Both the position numbers and the translations under genes were made by a program. The notes below the pieces were generated by a model, which made no database searches, was not told where the DNA came from, and was given only the letters and a program-made list of their open reading frames with translations. 64,000 bases of DNA. Origin: Sulfurovum zhangzhouensis (GTDB lineage: Bacteria; Campylobacterota; Campylobacteria; Campylobacterales; Sulfurovaceae). This document shows positions 9,535 through 18,372 of this stretch, one piece after another. The stretch is taken from contig NZ_JAQIBD010000002.1 in assembly GCF_030347965.1 (NCBI RefSeq), positions 310,001 to 374,000 of the forward strand, given 5' to 3'. The stretch's first letter is position 1. The number at the start of each line of letters is the position of its first letter.

Positions 9535-12500
9535 TTATAGATACTTGTTTAAAAGTATCTCTACTTCTTGTGCGGGCAGTGGTTCACCAAAGTAGTTACC
9601 TTGCATTTTTTCACACCCTAAAGCAAGCAAAAACTCTTTTTGTTCCAGTGTCTCGACACCTTCTGCAATCATATCTATATGTAGACTCTTAGCCAATGCA
9701 ATGATCGCTTTGATAATCTCTATACTCTCTTTCTTTTCAGGGATATCGCTGACAAAAGCCTGATCTATCTTCAGCTGATGGATAGAGAGTCGTGTTAAGA
9801 ACGAAAGTGAAGAGCAGCCGGTACCGAAATCATCGATGGATACATGTACGCCTAACGCATTGAGCTCTTTTACCTTTTCGGTTGTATACTCCAGGCCTTT
9901 CATCATATGTGCTTCAGAAAGTTCCAGTACCAGATTGGCAGGGTCTATATCATATCGTTTGATTGTAGTACTTAACTCTTCTACAAAGTCTTGATACTCT
10001 AATTGTTTAGTCGTTAGATTAAGAGCTACCGTTCCTGTAAGTATCCCTTTTTTTGACCATTGACTGACTTGTGATAGCGCTTTTTCTATCACAAGCTTGT
10101 CGATTTCAACTACCATTCCCGTCTCTACAGCCAAAGATAAGAAAGCACCCGGCAGGATAAACCCCTTCTCTGGATTTTTCCATCTTACCAAAGCCTCAAG
10201 CCCAATAATTTTGTTCTTTACGATATCAATCTGAGGTTGATAATAGACAACAAATTCATCTTTTTCAATCGCTTGCTTTAAACTTGTCTTCAATATCATT
10301 CTTGCCAAAGCATGACTGGTCATCTCTGCAGCATAGAACTCAAAGGTATTTCTTCCGCTCTCTTTGGCTTTATACATTGCCGTATCAGCATACTTTAAAA
10401 GCTCTAATGCCGTTCTGGCATCATCCGGATAGATACTGATACCTATACTCAAACTAAGATAGAGTTGAAATTCATCTATATATATCGGTTCTTTCATATG
10501 TTCCAACAGTTTTTGTGCCAATGTAGCAAGATGTTCGCCGTCACTGACATCTTCGATGATCATCGTAAATTCATCACCGCTCAGTCTTGCCAATGTATCG
10601 CCTTTACGTATCAAATTTCCAAGACGTTCTGCTATGATCTGAAGTACTTTATCTCCAACCAAGTGGCCAAAAGAGTCATTGATATGCTTAAACTTATCCA
10701 AATCGATAAAAAAGAGTGCTACTTTACTACCGCTTCGTCTTGCTTTGATAAGTGCCTGTTCCATCCTATCCATGAACAATGCCCTGTTTGGCAACCCGGT
10801 CAAAGTGTCATAGTGTGCTTGATGGTGTAATTCCGCTTTTTGTTTTTTCAGTAACGTTTCGGCTTCTTTTGTTTCAGTTATATCTTTATTGATACTTATC
10901 AGGCCTATAGGAGTTCCTTTTTCATCTCTCAATAAAGTAAGAGAGAGAGAAACATATATCTCTTCTCTTGACTTCGTGATAAAACGTTCTTCCATTGAAA
11001 AGGTACCTTCTGCCTGTAATGTATTGACAAATTTTTGAAAAGAAGTATCATTCTCGGGATGAAAAATGATAGAAATATGTTTACCTACTACCTCTTTTTC
11101 AGAATATCCATAGATTTTTTCAGCACCATAGTTCCAACTGATGATATTGCCTTCCATGTCCGTACGGATCACCCCGTCATTGATCTGTTCAATGACAAAT
11201 TGCTGGGCCTGAGCTCTCAGTTGCAGCATTTTTTGTTCTGTGATATCTGTCATTGTTCCGATCATCCGCAGGGGCTGATCATTTTTATCAAAGAGCGTCT
11301 TGCCTCTGACAAGTACCCATACCCAATGACCGTCTTTATGTCTTAACCTATGGATAGTTTCAAAATACTCTGTCTTCTTGTAAAGGTTTTTATTGATATT
11401 TTTCCATACTTGTTCAAGATCATCTGGATGAATATGTTCTTGAAGGGTAGTCACAAGGTTTGTAAACTCATGATCTTTATATCCTATGATCTCTTTCCAG
11501 CGTGGAGAAAAGTAGACACTGTTTTCAGGGACATTCCAATCCCACACACCGTCATTACTTCCATAAAGGGCGAGCTCCATACGTTCTTTGAGCATCTCAT
11601 TGAAAGCATTGCTTTGCTGAAGTGCATCTGTGTACTCTTGTACCTCCTGACTGGTAGCATTGATCAGGTGTACCAGTGCACTGAAATAGTCACTCCTTAT
11701 CTTTTCTGATTTAATCGTTGGAGTTTGTTCTATTTTCTTTACTCTGATACTTTCACTCAAGGATACAATCGTCATCGTTTCATTCAGTAATTCATTCTTC
11801 TTTGAAGTAAAGAACTCCCCATAAGTAAAAAACCCGGATACAGGAGCGATAGCTTGAAGCGGAAAGATCTCGGTTTCAATCTCTTCTCCCATAAAATATC
11901 TGCGTGCCGTACAGGAATAAACAAAAATCACTTCAGAAGGCTTTTCTGACACCGTTTCTATGATCTTTTGGGATTGATTAATTATTCCTTTTGCATCACC
12001 GAAACCTATCCGAACTTTATCTCCTACTGAAAGGTTTCCTGCCATGATCACAGAACCGTCATCTTCTTTTGAGATTATGGCTCTGGCAATATTCAGATCA
12101 TTATGATTCACAATGAGAGGGAAGTCTATACCTGTACCCGTCTTAAACTGTTCAGGTTCTATCCCTAGATAATGACTATAGATATCCACTACCTTTATAT
12201 CATTTAAGGTGTAAAGCCTGTTTTGCTCTACTTTTGTCACTGTCATTTCATTACCGATCGGCTGCCAATTAAAACTGTAATCAGTATGAATGTGAAGATA
12301 TTGACTATCCAGTGCAACAGCGACTGCACCATTTTCTACGATCTCATCTTTAGTAAATACCAAAGTTTTTTCAAACTTAAAGTTATCTCCCGCCAATCCA
12401 CCGGCCACGATTACCTTATCATTCACGGAAGCAATACCTTTGAGAAACTCTTCGCCGTTGGTATGTAATCCATCTGCAAATGAGAGTATCAGCTTAGTAT

Positions 12501-12867
12501 CCTCACCCATCAGTCTCTGTGCCAAATGGCGGCCGGTCTCAAAACTGTCGTTTTCCTGATGTGTCATAACTGCATATCTCAGGGTAGTATGTTCAAATTG
12601 GGTAAAACTCAATACCACTTTTTCTGAGCTTACCTTACCATTCATGATCTCACCATCTGTTGTAGTACCGATGATCATAGCAGTAGGTAGAAGATCCGTC
12701 AGTTCTGAAAGCAGTGTAGCGATGAAAAGCTGATCAGTATCGCCAGAAAATATCTGTATCAACAGGGAAGGAGAGTTGTCAATATTATGATCTAAGATAA
12801 AATCCTGAAGACTCTTTTTATCTGTGTAATAGGTATTATGATTTTGTATACTTTCGTATATTGACAT
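9535..12867 (-). CDS. FIST-PAS-PAS-GGDEF-EAL cyclic-di-GMP signalling protein
   Basis: A 1,110-residue soluble protein. Residues about 30-370 are FIST N and C domains, a proposed small-ligand sensor. Two PAS/PAC units follow (about 425-545 and 550-670), then GGDEF (about 680-845) and EAL (about 855-1105). The cyclase motif is SGDEF (near 762) instead of GGDEF, but the RxxD inhibitory site just upstream (RKGD) is kept. The EAL domain has EALVRW, DDFGTG, KIDQAF and AEGVET, so phosphodiesterase activity looks intact. No membrane segment is seen; sensing is cytoplasmic. GGGAG lies before the start and TATAAT lies further upstream. It likely adjusts cyclic-di-GMP in response to a metabolite and perhaps redox state; the direction of the net activity is unknown. 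Confidence 0.93.
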   Translation of the reverse strand: MSIYESIQNHNTYYTDKKSLQDFILDHNIDNSPSLLIQIFSGDTDQLFIATLLSELTDLLPTAMIIGTTTDGEIMNGKVSSEKVVLSFTQFEHTTLRYAVMTHQENDSFETGRHLAQRLMGEDTKLILSFADGLHTNGEEFLKGIASVNDKVIVAGGLAGDNFKFEKTLVFTKDEIVENGAVAVALDSQYLHIHTDYSFNWQPIGNEMTVTKVEQNRLYTLNDIKVVDIYSHYLGIEPEQFKTGTGIDFPLIVNHNDLNIARAIISKEDDGSVIMAGNLSVGDKVRIGFGDAKGIINQSQKIIETVSEKPSEVIFVYSCTARRYFMGEEIETEIFPLQAIAPVSGFFTYGEFFTSKKNELLNETMTIVSLSESIRVKKIEQTPTIKSEKIRSDYFSALVHLINATSQEVQEYTDALQQSNAFNEMLKERMELALYGSNDGVWDWNVPENSVYFSPRWKEIIGYKDHEFTNLVTTLQEHIHPDDLEQVWKNINKNLYKKTEYFETIHRLRHKDGHWVWVLVRGKTLFDKNDQPLRMIGTMTDITEQKMLQLRAQAQQFVIEQINDGVIRTDMEGNIISWNYGAEKIYGYSEKEVVGKHISIIFHPENDTSFQKFVNTLQAEGTFSMEERFITKSREEIYVSLSLTLLRDEKGTPIGLISINKDITETKEAETLLKKQKAELHHQAHYDTLTGLPNRALFMDRMEQALIKARRSGSKVALFFIDLDKFKHINDSFGHLVGDKVLQIIAERLGNLIRKGDTLARLSGDEFTMIIEDVSDGEHLATLAQKLLEHMKEPIYIDEFQLYLSLSIGISIYPDDARTALELLKYADTAMYKAKESGRNTFEFYAAEMTSHALARMILKTSLKQAIEKDEFVVYYQPQIDIVKNKIIGLEALVRWKNPEKGFILPGAFLSLAVETGMVVEIDKLVIEKALSQVSQWSKKGILTGTVALNLTTKQLEYQDFVEELSTTIKRYDIDPANLVLELSEAHMMKGLEYTTEKVKELNALGVHVSIDDFGTGCSSLSFLTRLSIHQLKIDQAFVSDIPEKKESIEIIKAIIALAKSLHIDMIAEGVETLEQKEFLLALGCEKMQGNYFGEPLPAQEVEILLNKYL

Positions 12868-12953
12868 TGTATTTCTCCCTATCTTTTTGCCTTACCCCTT
12901 TATTTAATTATATAGTAAAATATTGAACTTTGCTTAGACGTGATACCTAGAAG

Positions 12954-13520
12954 CTATTTATTTTCAAAAAAGACCACGTTACTTCCCCAGTTTCCGTGAA
13001 TCTCTTTGCTTTCTCTTCTCCATCCGCTTTGGGACAATTCTTTACGGATCAACCAGTTCATCACGCCATGCCCCATTAAAATGATATGGTCATGCTGGCT
13101 GGAGAGTTGTGAGAGCCTTTGTGCTGCTTTTTGTGCATTGAGTTTGGTATCTCTTAACGTCCTTGCCCATCTTCCTACACCCAGCAATGAAAGTAAACGA
13201 AATAGCACCAGCCAATGTACAGGCTTTAGCTTAAAGAGTCTACCGTGGAGTGAAGGAATTGCTGCTTCATTAAAGAGTTCATTTGTTTCATTGATCTCTA
13301 CTTCCAAGAGTTCCAGTGAATCAATAGCCCGTCTAAGGGTACTGCTCACCACATAATCTGCACTTCTTATGCGTCCTATAAGCTCACCATGCGGAAAATC
13401 ATCAGAGATAATCGGCGCATTGTTATATGCCTCCTCCCATGCTACAAGTTCCTTTGCATAGATCGGTTTGCTGGAATCCATATCTACTTTGGCATGTCTG
13501 ATAAAGGTGATCTGTTTCAC
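12954..13520 (-). CDS. histidine phosphatase superfamily protein
   Basis: A 188-residue member of the phosphoglycerate-mutase-like histidine phosphatases. FIRHAK (residues 6-11) carries the phospho-accepting histidine, although the usual RHG is RHA here, and LMGHGVMNW carries the second histidine. The start codon is GTG at 13518-13520, overlapping the TGA of the methyltransferase gene as GTGA. It is the last gene of a three-gene operon. Substrate unknown; small phosphoesters or phosphoproteins are the family norm. Confidence 0.85.
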   Translation of the reverse strand: MKQITFIRHAKVDMDSSKPIYAKELVAWEEAYNNAPIISDDFPHGELIGRIRSADYVVSSTLRRAIDSLELLEVEINETNELFNEAAIPSLHGRLFKLKPVHWLVLFRLLSLLGVGRWARTLRDTKLNAQKAAQRLSQLSSQHDHIILMGHGVMNWLIRKELSQSGWRRESKEIHGNWGSNVVFFENK

Positions 13521-14200
13521 CCTTCTTCCTTTCTGATCTTCAACATCTTGTCTCCACCTTTTTGAAACTCATACGAAGTTTCAACCACCTCTGTAGCATA
13601 TCCTGCCCTTTCTAGTATGTTCATTATACCCTCTAAATGCGGTGATACGTTCCCTTCAAGTGTCACAAGAGGAAAGATCCTTACCTCTTTGGCTACCCTG
13701 AGCATCTCTTCTATCGCATGTAAATGAAATACTTCATCCATATGATCGCTGTACAAGAAAAGGAAATGAGAACTGAGCGCCAGATCAAACTGCCCGTCTT
13801 CAAAAGAAAAATTTGGTAAAGCACCCTCTCTGTACCTTCCTTCACTTCTACCTTTTTCATAATCTTCCAAAAACTTCTGCATTGTCTCCATACGAAGCGT
13901 ATATAGTGCATCCGGACTGGATATAGTATGCCATACGAAGTGCTTCTCATTGAGCTTCACCTGCTTCAAGACTTCATGAGCCACTTCATCTATGCGTTTA
14001 GCGATCTGTATTTTGCTGAAATGATAGATGGGATCAATGGATACCACATCACCTCCCATTGCCGTGACTTCGGCATTGAAACTTGCAGGGCCATCCCCGC
14101 AACCGAGTATTTTAGATTTTAGTTCCAGGTCACTTAAGAGGAACATAGACTGATACTCTGAGAGATTTCGACCCCATGGAACGATATTTTCAAGCTTCAT
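13517..14200 (-). CDS. SAM-dependent methyltransferase-like protein
   Basis: A 227-residue protein starting at MKLENIVPWG. ILGCGDGPASF is the glycine-rich SAM-binding motif I, and VVSIDPIY provides the acidic motif II residue. Later, FDLALSSHFLFLY corresponds to motif IV. The methyl acceptor is unknown. An ATG 36 bases further upstream (14236) would run into the tautomerase gene and adds nothing family-like, so I use 14200. One base separates it from that upstream gene and it overlaps the phosphatase start downstream, so translation is probably coupled. Confidence 0.8.
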   Translation of the reverse strand: MKLENIVPWGRNLSEYQSMFLLSDLELKSKILGCGDGPASFNAEVTAMGGDVVSIDPIYHFSKIQIAKRIDEVAHEVLKQVKLNEKHFVWHTISSPDALYTLRMETMQKFLEDYEKGRSEGRYREGALPNFSFEDGQFDLALSSHFLFLYSDHMDEVFHLHAIEEMLRVAKEVRIFPLVTLEGNVSPHLEGIMNILERAGYATEVVETSYEFQKGGDKMLKIRKEEG

Positions 14201-14201
14201 C

Positions 14202-14591
14202 TTATACCTCGACCTTATAGTCCAAAAGCATTTCATCCCCCGTCATACCACGAAAACCAAAATGATATGCAGGTTGTTCTATGATACATATCTCTATATC
14301 CGAGGCTGATAGTTTTACCTCTTTTCTTATCCTTTCATAAAGCAGTTGTATCAGCCTTTTCTTGGTTTCGGTTTTTCTTCCTTCCATCATAATGATCTCT
14401 ATGACAATATAATCATAAGTGCGACCTGTAGGGTAATATACATCTTCTTCTGCCAGGGGAATGAATCTGTGTGAACGTTTATTCTCCGGAAACTCCAAAG
14501 CCTCTACAACACAACTATGAATAGTGTTAGAGAGTTGTTTTTTAATGAGATTCAATCGTTTTTCTATCCCGTAAATTTTTATTTGTGCCAT
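14202..14591 (-). CDS. tautomerase family protein
   Basis: A 129-residue protein resembling the tautomerase-like family (Tautomerase_2 type). The core is EEDVYYPTGRTYDYIVIEIIMMEGRK then TKKRLIQLLYERI. Unlike 4-oxalocrotonate tautomerase it has no Pro-1; the chain begins MAQIKIYGI, so catalysis by an N-terminal proline is doubtful. It heads the operon with the methyltransferase and phosphatase. A hairpin (14617-14650) and a possible 18-codon leader ORF lie upstream. The function of the three-gene set is not known. Confidence 0.75.
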   Translation of the reverse strand: MAQIKIYGIEKRLNLIKKQLSNTIHSCVVEALEFPENKRSHRFIPLAEEDVYYPTGRTYDYIVIEIIMMEGRKTETKKRLIQLLYERIRKEVKLSASDIEICIIEQPAYHFGFRGMTGDEMLLDYKVEV

Positions 14592-14616
14592 TATCTATCC
14601 TTGCTTATACACAAAC

Positions 14617-14650
14617 AGGTAGATACCTGTATCTATATAGGCATCTACCT
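14617..14650. repeat. near-perfect palindrome upstream of the tautomerase operon
   Basis: AGGTAGATACCT at the left end and AGGCATCTACCT at the right end pair with one mismatch, with a short AT-rich centre that is itself largely self-complementary. It ends about 25 bases before the tautomerase start and could act as a 5'-leader hairpin or an operator. Confidence 0.55.
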
Positions 14651-14726
14651 CGACCCATACTTCTAGAGAAGTAAACTCAAGTAGTTAAATAGTGATATAG
14701 TTATCGATAAAAAGGTAAGAAATAGG

Positions 14727-14783
14727 CTAACGCCAAGAGAAGAGGAGCGTTCTGGTGGTTTGAATAGTAGTTGTGTGTTTCAT
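14727..14783 (-). CDS. possible 18-residue Thr-rich leader peptide
   Basis: The reading frame encodes MKHTTTIQTTRTLLFSWR and is preceded by AAAAGGAG with seven bases to the ATG, the best ribosome site in this 396-bp intergenic region. Six of 18 residues are threonine. It ends about 75 bases before the palindrome at 14617-14650, which lies just ahead of the tautomerase operon, a layout like amino-acid attenuators. No Thr-biosynthesis gene follows, so the regulated product is unclear. Chance cannot be excluded. The rest of 14592-14987 has no other gene I can support. Confidence 0.4.
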   Translation of the reverse strand: MKHTTTIQTTRTLLFSWR

Positions 14784-14987
14784 TGGTCTGCTCCTTTTAG
14801 TATTTAGTTTGACAGTGTAATTCGTTTTGACTTAAACGGTGCTTTCTGTGTTTACAATACAATACAAACAAAATGAGACAAAAATTCGTTACAATAAAAA
14901 ATGGAGAAGCAAAACTCCAAAAGCTAGTGAAAGCAATAATGCTTTTAATCCTTATTCACAATGAGACACTATAAAAGGGGTAGAAAT

Positions 14988-15497
14988 ATGTTCGAAAAAG
15001 AGTTAAACGAATTTATTAAAAAATCAAAAGAGTCATTGGAAAAAGTTGAAAAGAACGTTGAATCCTATCGTGAATCGATGAATCAGGATATCAGCGGATT
15101 CTGGGGTAATCTGAAAAATGAATTTGGTCAGATCAATACAAAACTCTCGGATGCAGGTCAGAAGCTTTCAGATGCAGGCCAGCAACTCTCAGATACTAGT
15201 CAGAAGCTTCAGCTTCAAGGAACATTAGGGCTCATGGAAGCCAGAGATCAGTTGGAAAGGATCAAAGGCACCTCAGAGGAATTTATCAAAAAAGTCACAA
15301 CCAATACTACCCAGGATCTGGATATTGCCAAGCTTCATGCCCATCTGGCACAAATGGATGCAGCAGACCTTTGGAAGGAAAAAGAATCACAAATGACATC
15401 ACTCTATAACGAATCCAAAGTGGAGTTTGAAAAGCTTGCGAAAAAAGCAGGCAAGGAGATCAACGATATCCTTCTAAAGCTCACCGATATTCGTTAG
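14988..15497 (+). CDS. cytoplasmic coiled-coil protein with tandem heptads
   Basis: A 169-residue, highly charged, fully helical protein without signal peptide or membrane segment. Residues 52-72 are three consecutive heptads (KLSDAGQ, KLSDAGQ, QLSDTSQ), encoded by a 21-bp unit repeated three times. The helical layout recalls phasins and other filament- or granule-associated proteins, but there is no PHA gene here. I chose the ATG at 14988, which follows AAAAGGGG; an ATG at 14961 would add nine basic residues. Function unknown. Confidence 0.75.
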   Translation: MFEKELNEFIKKSKESLEKVEKNVESYRESMNQDISGFWGNLKNEFGQINTKLSDAGQKLSDAGQQLSDTSQKLQLQGTLGLMEARDQLERIKGTSEEFIKKVTTNTTQDLDIAKLHAHLAQMDAADLWKEKESQMTSLYNESKVEFEKLAKKAGKEINDILLKLTDIR

Positions 15498-15507
15498 AAA
15501 TCGGTGA
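15481..15507. terminator. hairpin at convergent gene ends
   Basis: TCACCGAT (15481-15488) pairs with ATCGGTGA (15500-15507) around an 11-base loop. The 5' arm lies in the last codons of the coiled-coil gene. No T tract, so terminator function is moderate. Confidence 0.45.
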
Positions 15508-15519
15508 CTTCACCCAAGG

Positions 15520-16119
15520 TTAACGTAACGGTATAGACCACTTGTTTTGATATGCCACAATCCTGAGCACTACACCTGCAGCGAACAAGAGGGTTGTAGT
15601 ATAAATATTAAGTATCCCGAACTGATCCAGCCCATACAGTACAATGGCCACTAAAAGTGCGATAGTACCGTAAAACCCTGTTTTGAACACAAAGGGTACT
15701 TCATTGATAATGACATCCCTTGTGATCCCTCCGCCTACTGCCGTGACAAAAGAGAGTGCCAGTACTCCTGTAAGATTGAGTTCATGCTGCATTGCTACCA
15801 GTGCACCGGTAATACTGAAAGAAACAAGCCCGATAGAGTCACTGATGATAAAAAGCGGTTTGTTCTCTATACTTTCACGTTTATGAAACTTCAATATGAT
15901 CATCAAGATCATCATTCCAAGTACCATAAACCCAGGGACAGCATGGGTAAATGTATAGGGTGTTTTATCTACGATGATATCACGTATGATCCCTCCGCCG
16001 AATGCAGTAAGGAATACGGATATCAATACTCCCAAAAGATCAAGCCTGCTGCGTACAGCCACAAAAAAACCACTCATGGTAAAGGCTATGATCCCAATAT
16101 ACTCTGCAACTTCAAACAT
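15520..16119 (-). CDS. TRIC/UPF0126-family membrane protein
   Basis: About seven hydrophobic segments. Two internal repeats each carry the family motif, GGGIIRDIIVDKTPYTF in the first half and GGGITRDVIINEVPFVF in the second. Members are small trimeric channels related to animal TRIC cation channels; in bacteria some have been proposed to move amino acids such as glycine. I start at MFEVAEYIG (16119), giving 199 residues. A longer frame to 16233 would add 38 residues that are only the antisense of the upstream gene. One base separates it from the nitroreductase gene, so the two are likely co-transcribed. Confidence 0.88.
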   Translation of the reverse strand: MFEVAEYIGIIAFTMSGFFVAVRSRLDLLGVLISVFLTAFGGGIIRDIIVDKTPYTFTHAVPGFMVLGMMILMIILKFHKRESIENKPLFIISDSIGLVSFSITGALVAMQHELNLTGVLALSFVTAVGGGITRDVIINEVPFVFKTGFYGTIALLVAIVLYGLDQFGILNIYTTTLLFAAGVVLRIVAYQNKWSIPLR

Positions 16120-16120
16120 A

Positions 16121-16753
16121 TTAATCAATAAACTCCACGACCTCTTCAAAAGGCAGACGTATTTGCTCAGACTGAGGATTGATACGATAACCGAAAGGTA
16201 CAAGAACCGCAACTTGGTATTTACTGGTATCAAGACCTAGTATCTCTTCCACTTTCGCTTTTTCAAAACCCTCTATCGGGCAAGAATCGATCTCTTCATA
16301 CGCTGCTGCGGTCATCATATTTGCCAATGCAATATAGCACTGTCTAGCACCCCATGCACAGGTTTTTTCATCACTGCTTAAGGTATCCGCTAAAAAGCCT
16401 CCGTAAAGATCGATATATCCTTGTATCTGCTCAGGAGACAAAGGACGTCTACCAAAACGCTTGGCTGGAGTGCCGCTGCTTGGTCTAAGGTCCTCTATGG
16501 CCGTCAGGATCACTACGAGGTGTGAACAAGAAGTGATCTGAACCTGATTCCAACACACAGGTCTAAGCTTTGCTTTAAGCGCTTCATTAGTGATCACAAG
16601 AAACTTCCATCCCTCCTGACCAAATGAGCTTGGAGATTTATGTCCAGCCTCCAGGATATATCTCATTGTTTCATCAGGGATCTTCTTTGTCTCATCAAAT
16701 GCTTTACACGCGTGTCTAAAGTCCATTGCTTTCATAAATTTATTTTGCATCAT
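16121..16753 (-). CDS. NAD(P)H-dependent nitroreductase family protein
   Basis: A 210-residue flavoprotein of the nitroreductase superfamily. The N-terminal FRHACKAFD and the segment SPSSFGQEGWKFLVI are FMN-contact regions, and CAWGARQCYIALANMMTAAAYEEIDSCPIEGF follows the usual layout. It probably reduces quinones, nitro compounds or flavins with NAD(P)H as an FMN homodimer. AAGGA precedes two adjacent ATGs (16753, 16750) and either could be used. The TRIC gene follows directly. Confidence 0.88.
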   Translation of the reverse strand: MMQNKFMKAMDFRHACKAFDETKKIPDETMRYILEAGHKSPSSFGQEGWKFLVITNEALKAKLRPVCWNQVQITSCSHLVVILTAIEDLRPSSGTPAKRFGRRPLSPEQIQGYIDLYGGFLADTLSSDEKTCAWGARQCYIALANMMTAAAYEEIDSCPIEGFEKAKVEEILGLDTSKYQVAVLVPFGYRINPQSEQIRLPFEEVVEFID

Positions 16754-16881
16754 TAGTCCTTTCGTTTAACTCTTTTTACTGTCCCACATACCTATGATTG
16801 TTTTATTTCTCAATAGTATCTGGACCTTTGATATACTCTACCTAATTTGGGTTGACAGTGTATCACATACTTTACTGAAAA

Positions 16882-18261
16882 TTATTTATACTTTTCATAC
16901 ACATACTGCATTACTTGCTCTTTAGTAGTAAGTTGATCAGCAAGCTGCAGTTCATAAACTTCATCAAGTATCTCTTTAAATTGCGGTGAAGGTTTCAAAC
17001 CTAAAGTGATCAGATCTCTACCTTTAATCAAATTATCCAAAGGTTTGCACTCTACCTTCAGCTCCCTTGCTCTTTCAAGCAGCCACTCACCTGCCTTATA
17101 CTCTCCACTCATCGCTTCTGTAGTGGTCCGCCCCAGGAAGTCTGCTTTGGCTATAACTACAAGCTCCTCGATATTGACTCTAGTAGCGAGCCTGCGTATC
17201 GCTTTGTTGCTGGCATTTGCTTTATAGAGTTGGGTAGGTTTGAGATGATGGACAACAAGCGGCATGAGACTCTCTATAAAATCATGTGCATTGCTCAACC
17301 GGTACATCAGTGATCTGGTCAATTCTACTCCAGCTTCTTCATGCCCTATCGACCGTATACGGCCGTCATCATCAAAAGTTGTGGTGGTCGCTTTGCCGAG
17401 ATCATGGCAAAGTATGGCAAAAAGAAATTTGAGTTTCTGCTCTTTATCCATCTCTGCACTCAACTCTGCCATTACATCCAGGCACATCATCGTATGGACC
17501 CAGACATCACCTTCAGGGTGGTATTTAGGATCCTGAGCAACACCGATCAGTGCTTCAAGTTCAGGAAAATAACGTAGTACTCCAAGTTCTTTCATCATTT
17601 CAAAACCGATTGAAGGTCTGTGTGATTTCAGCAACAGCTTTACCCACTCGACATAGATACGCTCTTTAGGCAGAGACTCAAGCATTCCCGAGTCGACCAT
17701 CAGTTGACACAGGACTTTGGTGCTCTCAGCCAGGCTATATCCAAACCTTCCGCCAAACTGTACTGCCCTATAGACACGCAAAGGGTCTTCTACAAAAGTC
17801 TTGTCATCAATATGCCTGATCAACCCTTTATGCATATCCTCCCTTCCTCCGAAAGGATCCAGAAAATGGTCTGACTCAATATCATATCCTATGGCATTGA
17901 TCGTAAAGTCCCTGCGGCGCGAAGCCTCTTCAAAGCTCATGGAGCCATCTACGGTCACATCAAAACCACGATGCCCCTCTCCCACCTTCTGTTCTCTACG
18001 CGGTAAAGCAAAATCATACTCCTCCCCCTCATAGGAGAACTTCAAAACCCCAAAGCTTTTTCCCACATGGTTCACAGAGCCAAATGCAGAGAGTATCTTT
18101 TCAAGTGATTCCATCGATGTAAGACCGTAAACCTCGATATCATAATCCTTGATCGGCAAACCCAAAAAATGATCACGTACCGAACCGCCTACGATGACCG
18201 CTTTGGCATCAAACTTCGTCAGAGTATGGGAGATGGTTTGGAGGATAACTGGCAACTTCAT
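16882..18261 (-). CDS. cca: CCA-adding tRNA nucleotidyltransferase with HD domain
   Basis: Adds or repairs the 3' CCA of tRNAs. GGSVRDHFLG and DYDIEVYG (residues about 25-46) are the class II nucleotidyltransferase G and DxD-type motifs, and RRRDFTINAIGYD is the next conserved block. RVYRAVQFGGRFGY is the tRNA-binding region. From about residue 240, HPEGDVWVHTMMCLD and FAILCHDLGKATTT form an HD phosphohydrolase domain, as in multifunctional Cca. At 459 residues it is full length. It is divergent from the SulP gene. Confidence 0.95.
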   Translation of the reverse strand: MKLPVILQTISHTLTKFDAKAVIVGGSVRDHFLGLPIKDYDIEVYGLTSMESLEKILSAFGSVNHVGKSFGVLKFSYEGEEYDFALPRREQKVGEGHRGFDVTVDGSMSFEEASRRRDFTINAIGYDIESDHFLDPFGGREDMHKGLIRHIDDKTFVEDPLRVYRAVQFGGRFGYSLAESTKVLCQLMVDSGMLESLPKERIYVEWVKLLLKSHRPSIGFEMMKELGVLRYFPELEALIGVAQDPKYHPEGDVWVHTMMCLDVMAELSAEMDKEQKLKFLFAILCHDLGKATTTTFDDDGRIRSIGHEEAGVELTRSLMYRLSNAHDFIESLMPLVVHHLKPTQLYKANASNKAIRRLATRVNIEELVVIAKADFLGRTTTEAMSGEYKAGEWLLERARELKVECKPLDNLIKGRDLITLGLKPSPQFKEILDEVYELQLADQLTTKEQVMQYVYEKYK

Positions 18262-18334
18262 AGAAGTATTATAACCTAAACACCGCCTTATATTGCTCTC
18301 AATCTATTATGGTAAAATTCGTCAATTTATTAAT

Positions 18335-18351
18335 CTGATCTGGGGGATCAG
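18335..18351 (+). promoter_or_regulatory. small 5'-leader hairpin ahead of the SulP gene
   Basis: CTGATC (18335-18340), loop TGGGG, GATCAG (18346-18351). It sits 21 bases before the TTG start codon. It could be an operator or an mRNA hairpin near the ribosome site. No known riboswitch consensus is recognisable. Confidence 0.35.
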
Positions 18352-18372
18352 GTTCGAACAAGGGATACTATT

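Noticed and set aside
14868-14965. AATGAGACA seen twice before the coiled-coil gene
   Set aside because: Too short and only two copies; could be chance in an AT-rich leader.
14809-16862. Repeated TTGACAGTGTA at 14809-14819 and 16852-16862
   Set aside because: Eleven bases, both on the plus strand, but the second copy precedes no plus-strand gene; most likely chance.
18351-18360. GGTTCGAAC, like a tRNA T-loop
   Set aside because: No acceptor, D or anticodon arms can be folded around it; it is only part of the sulP leader.
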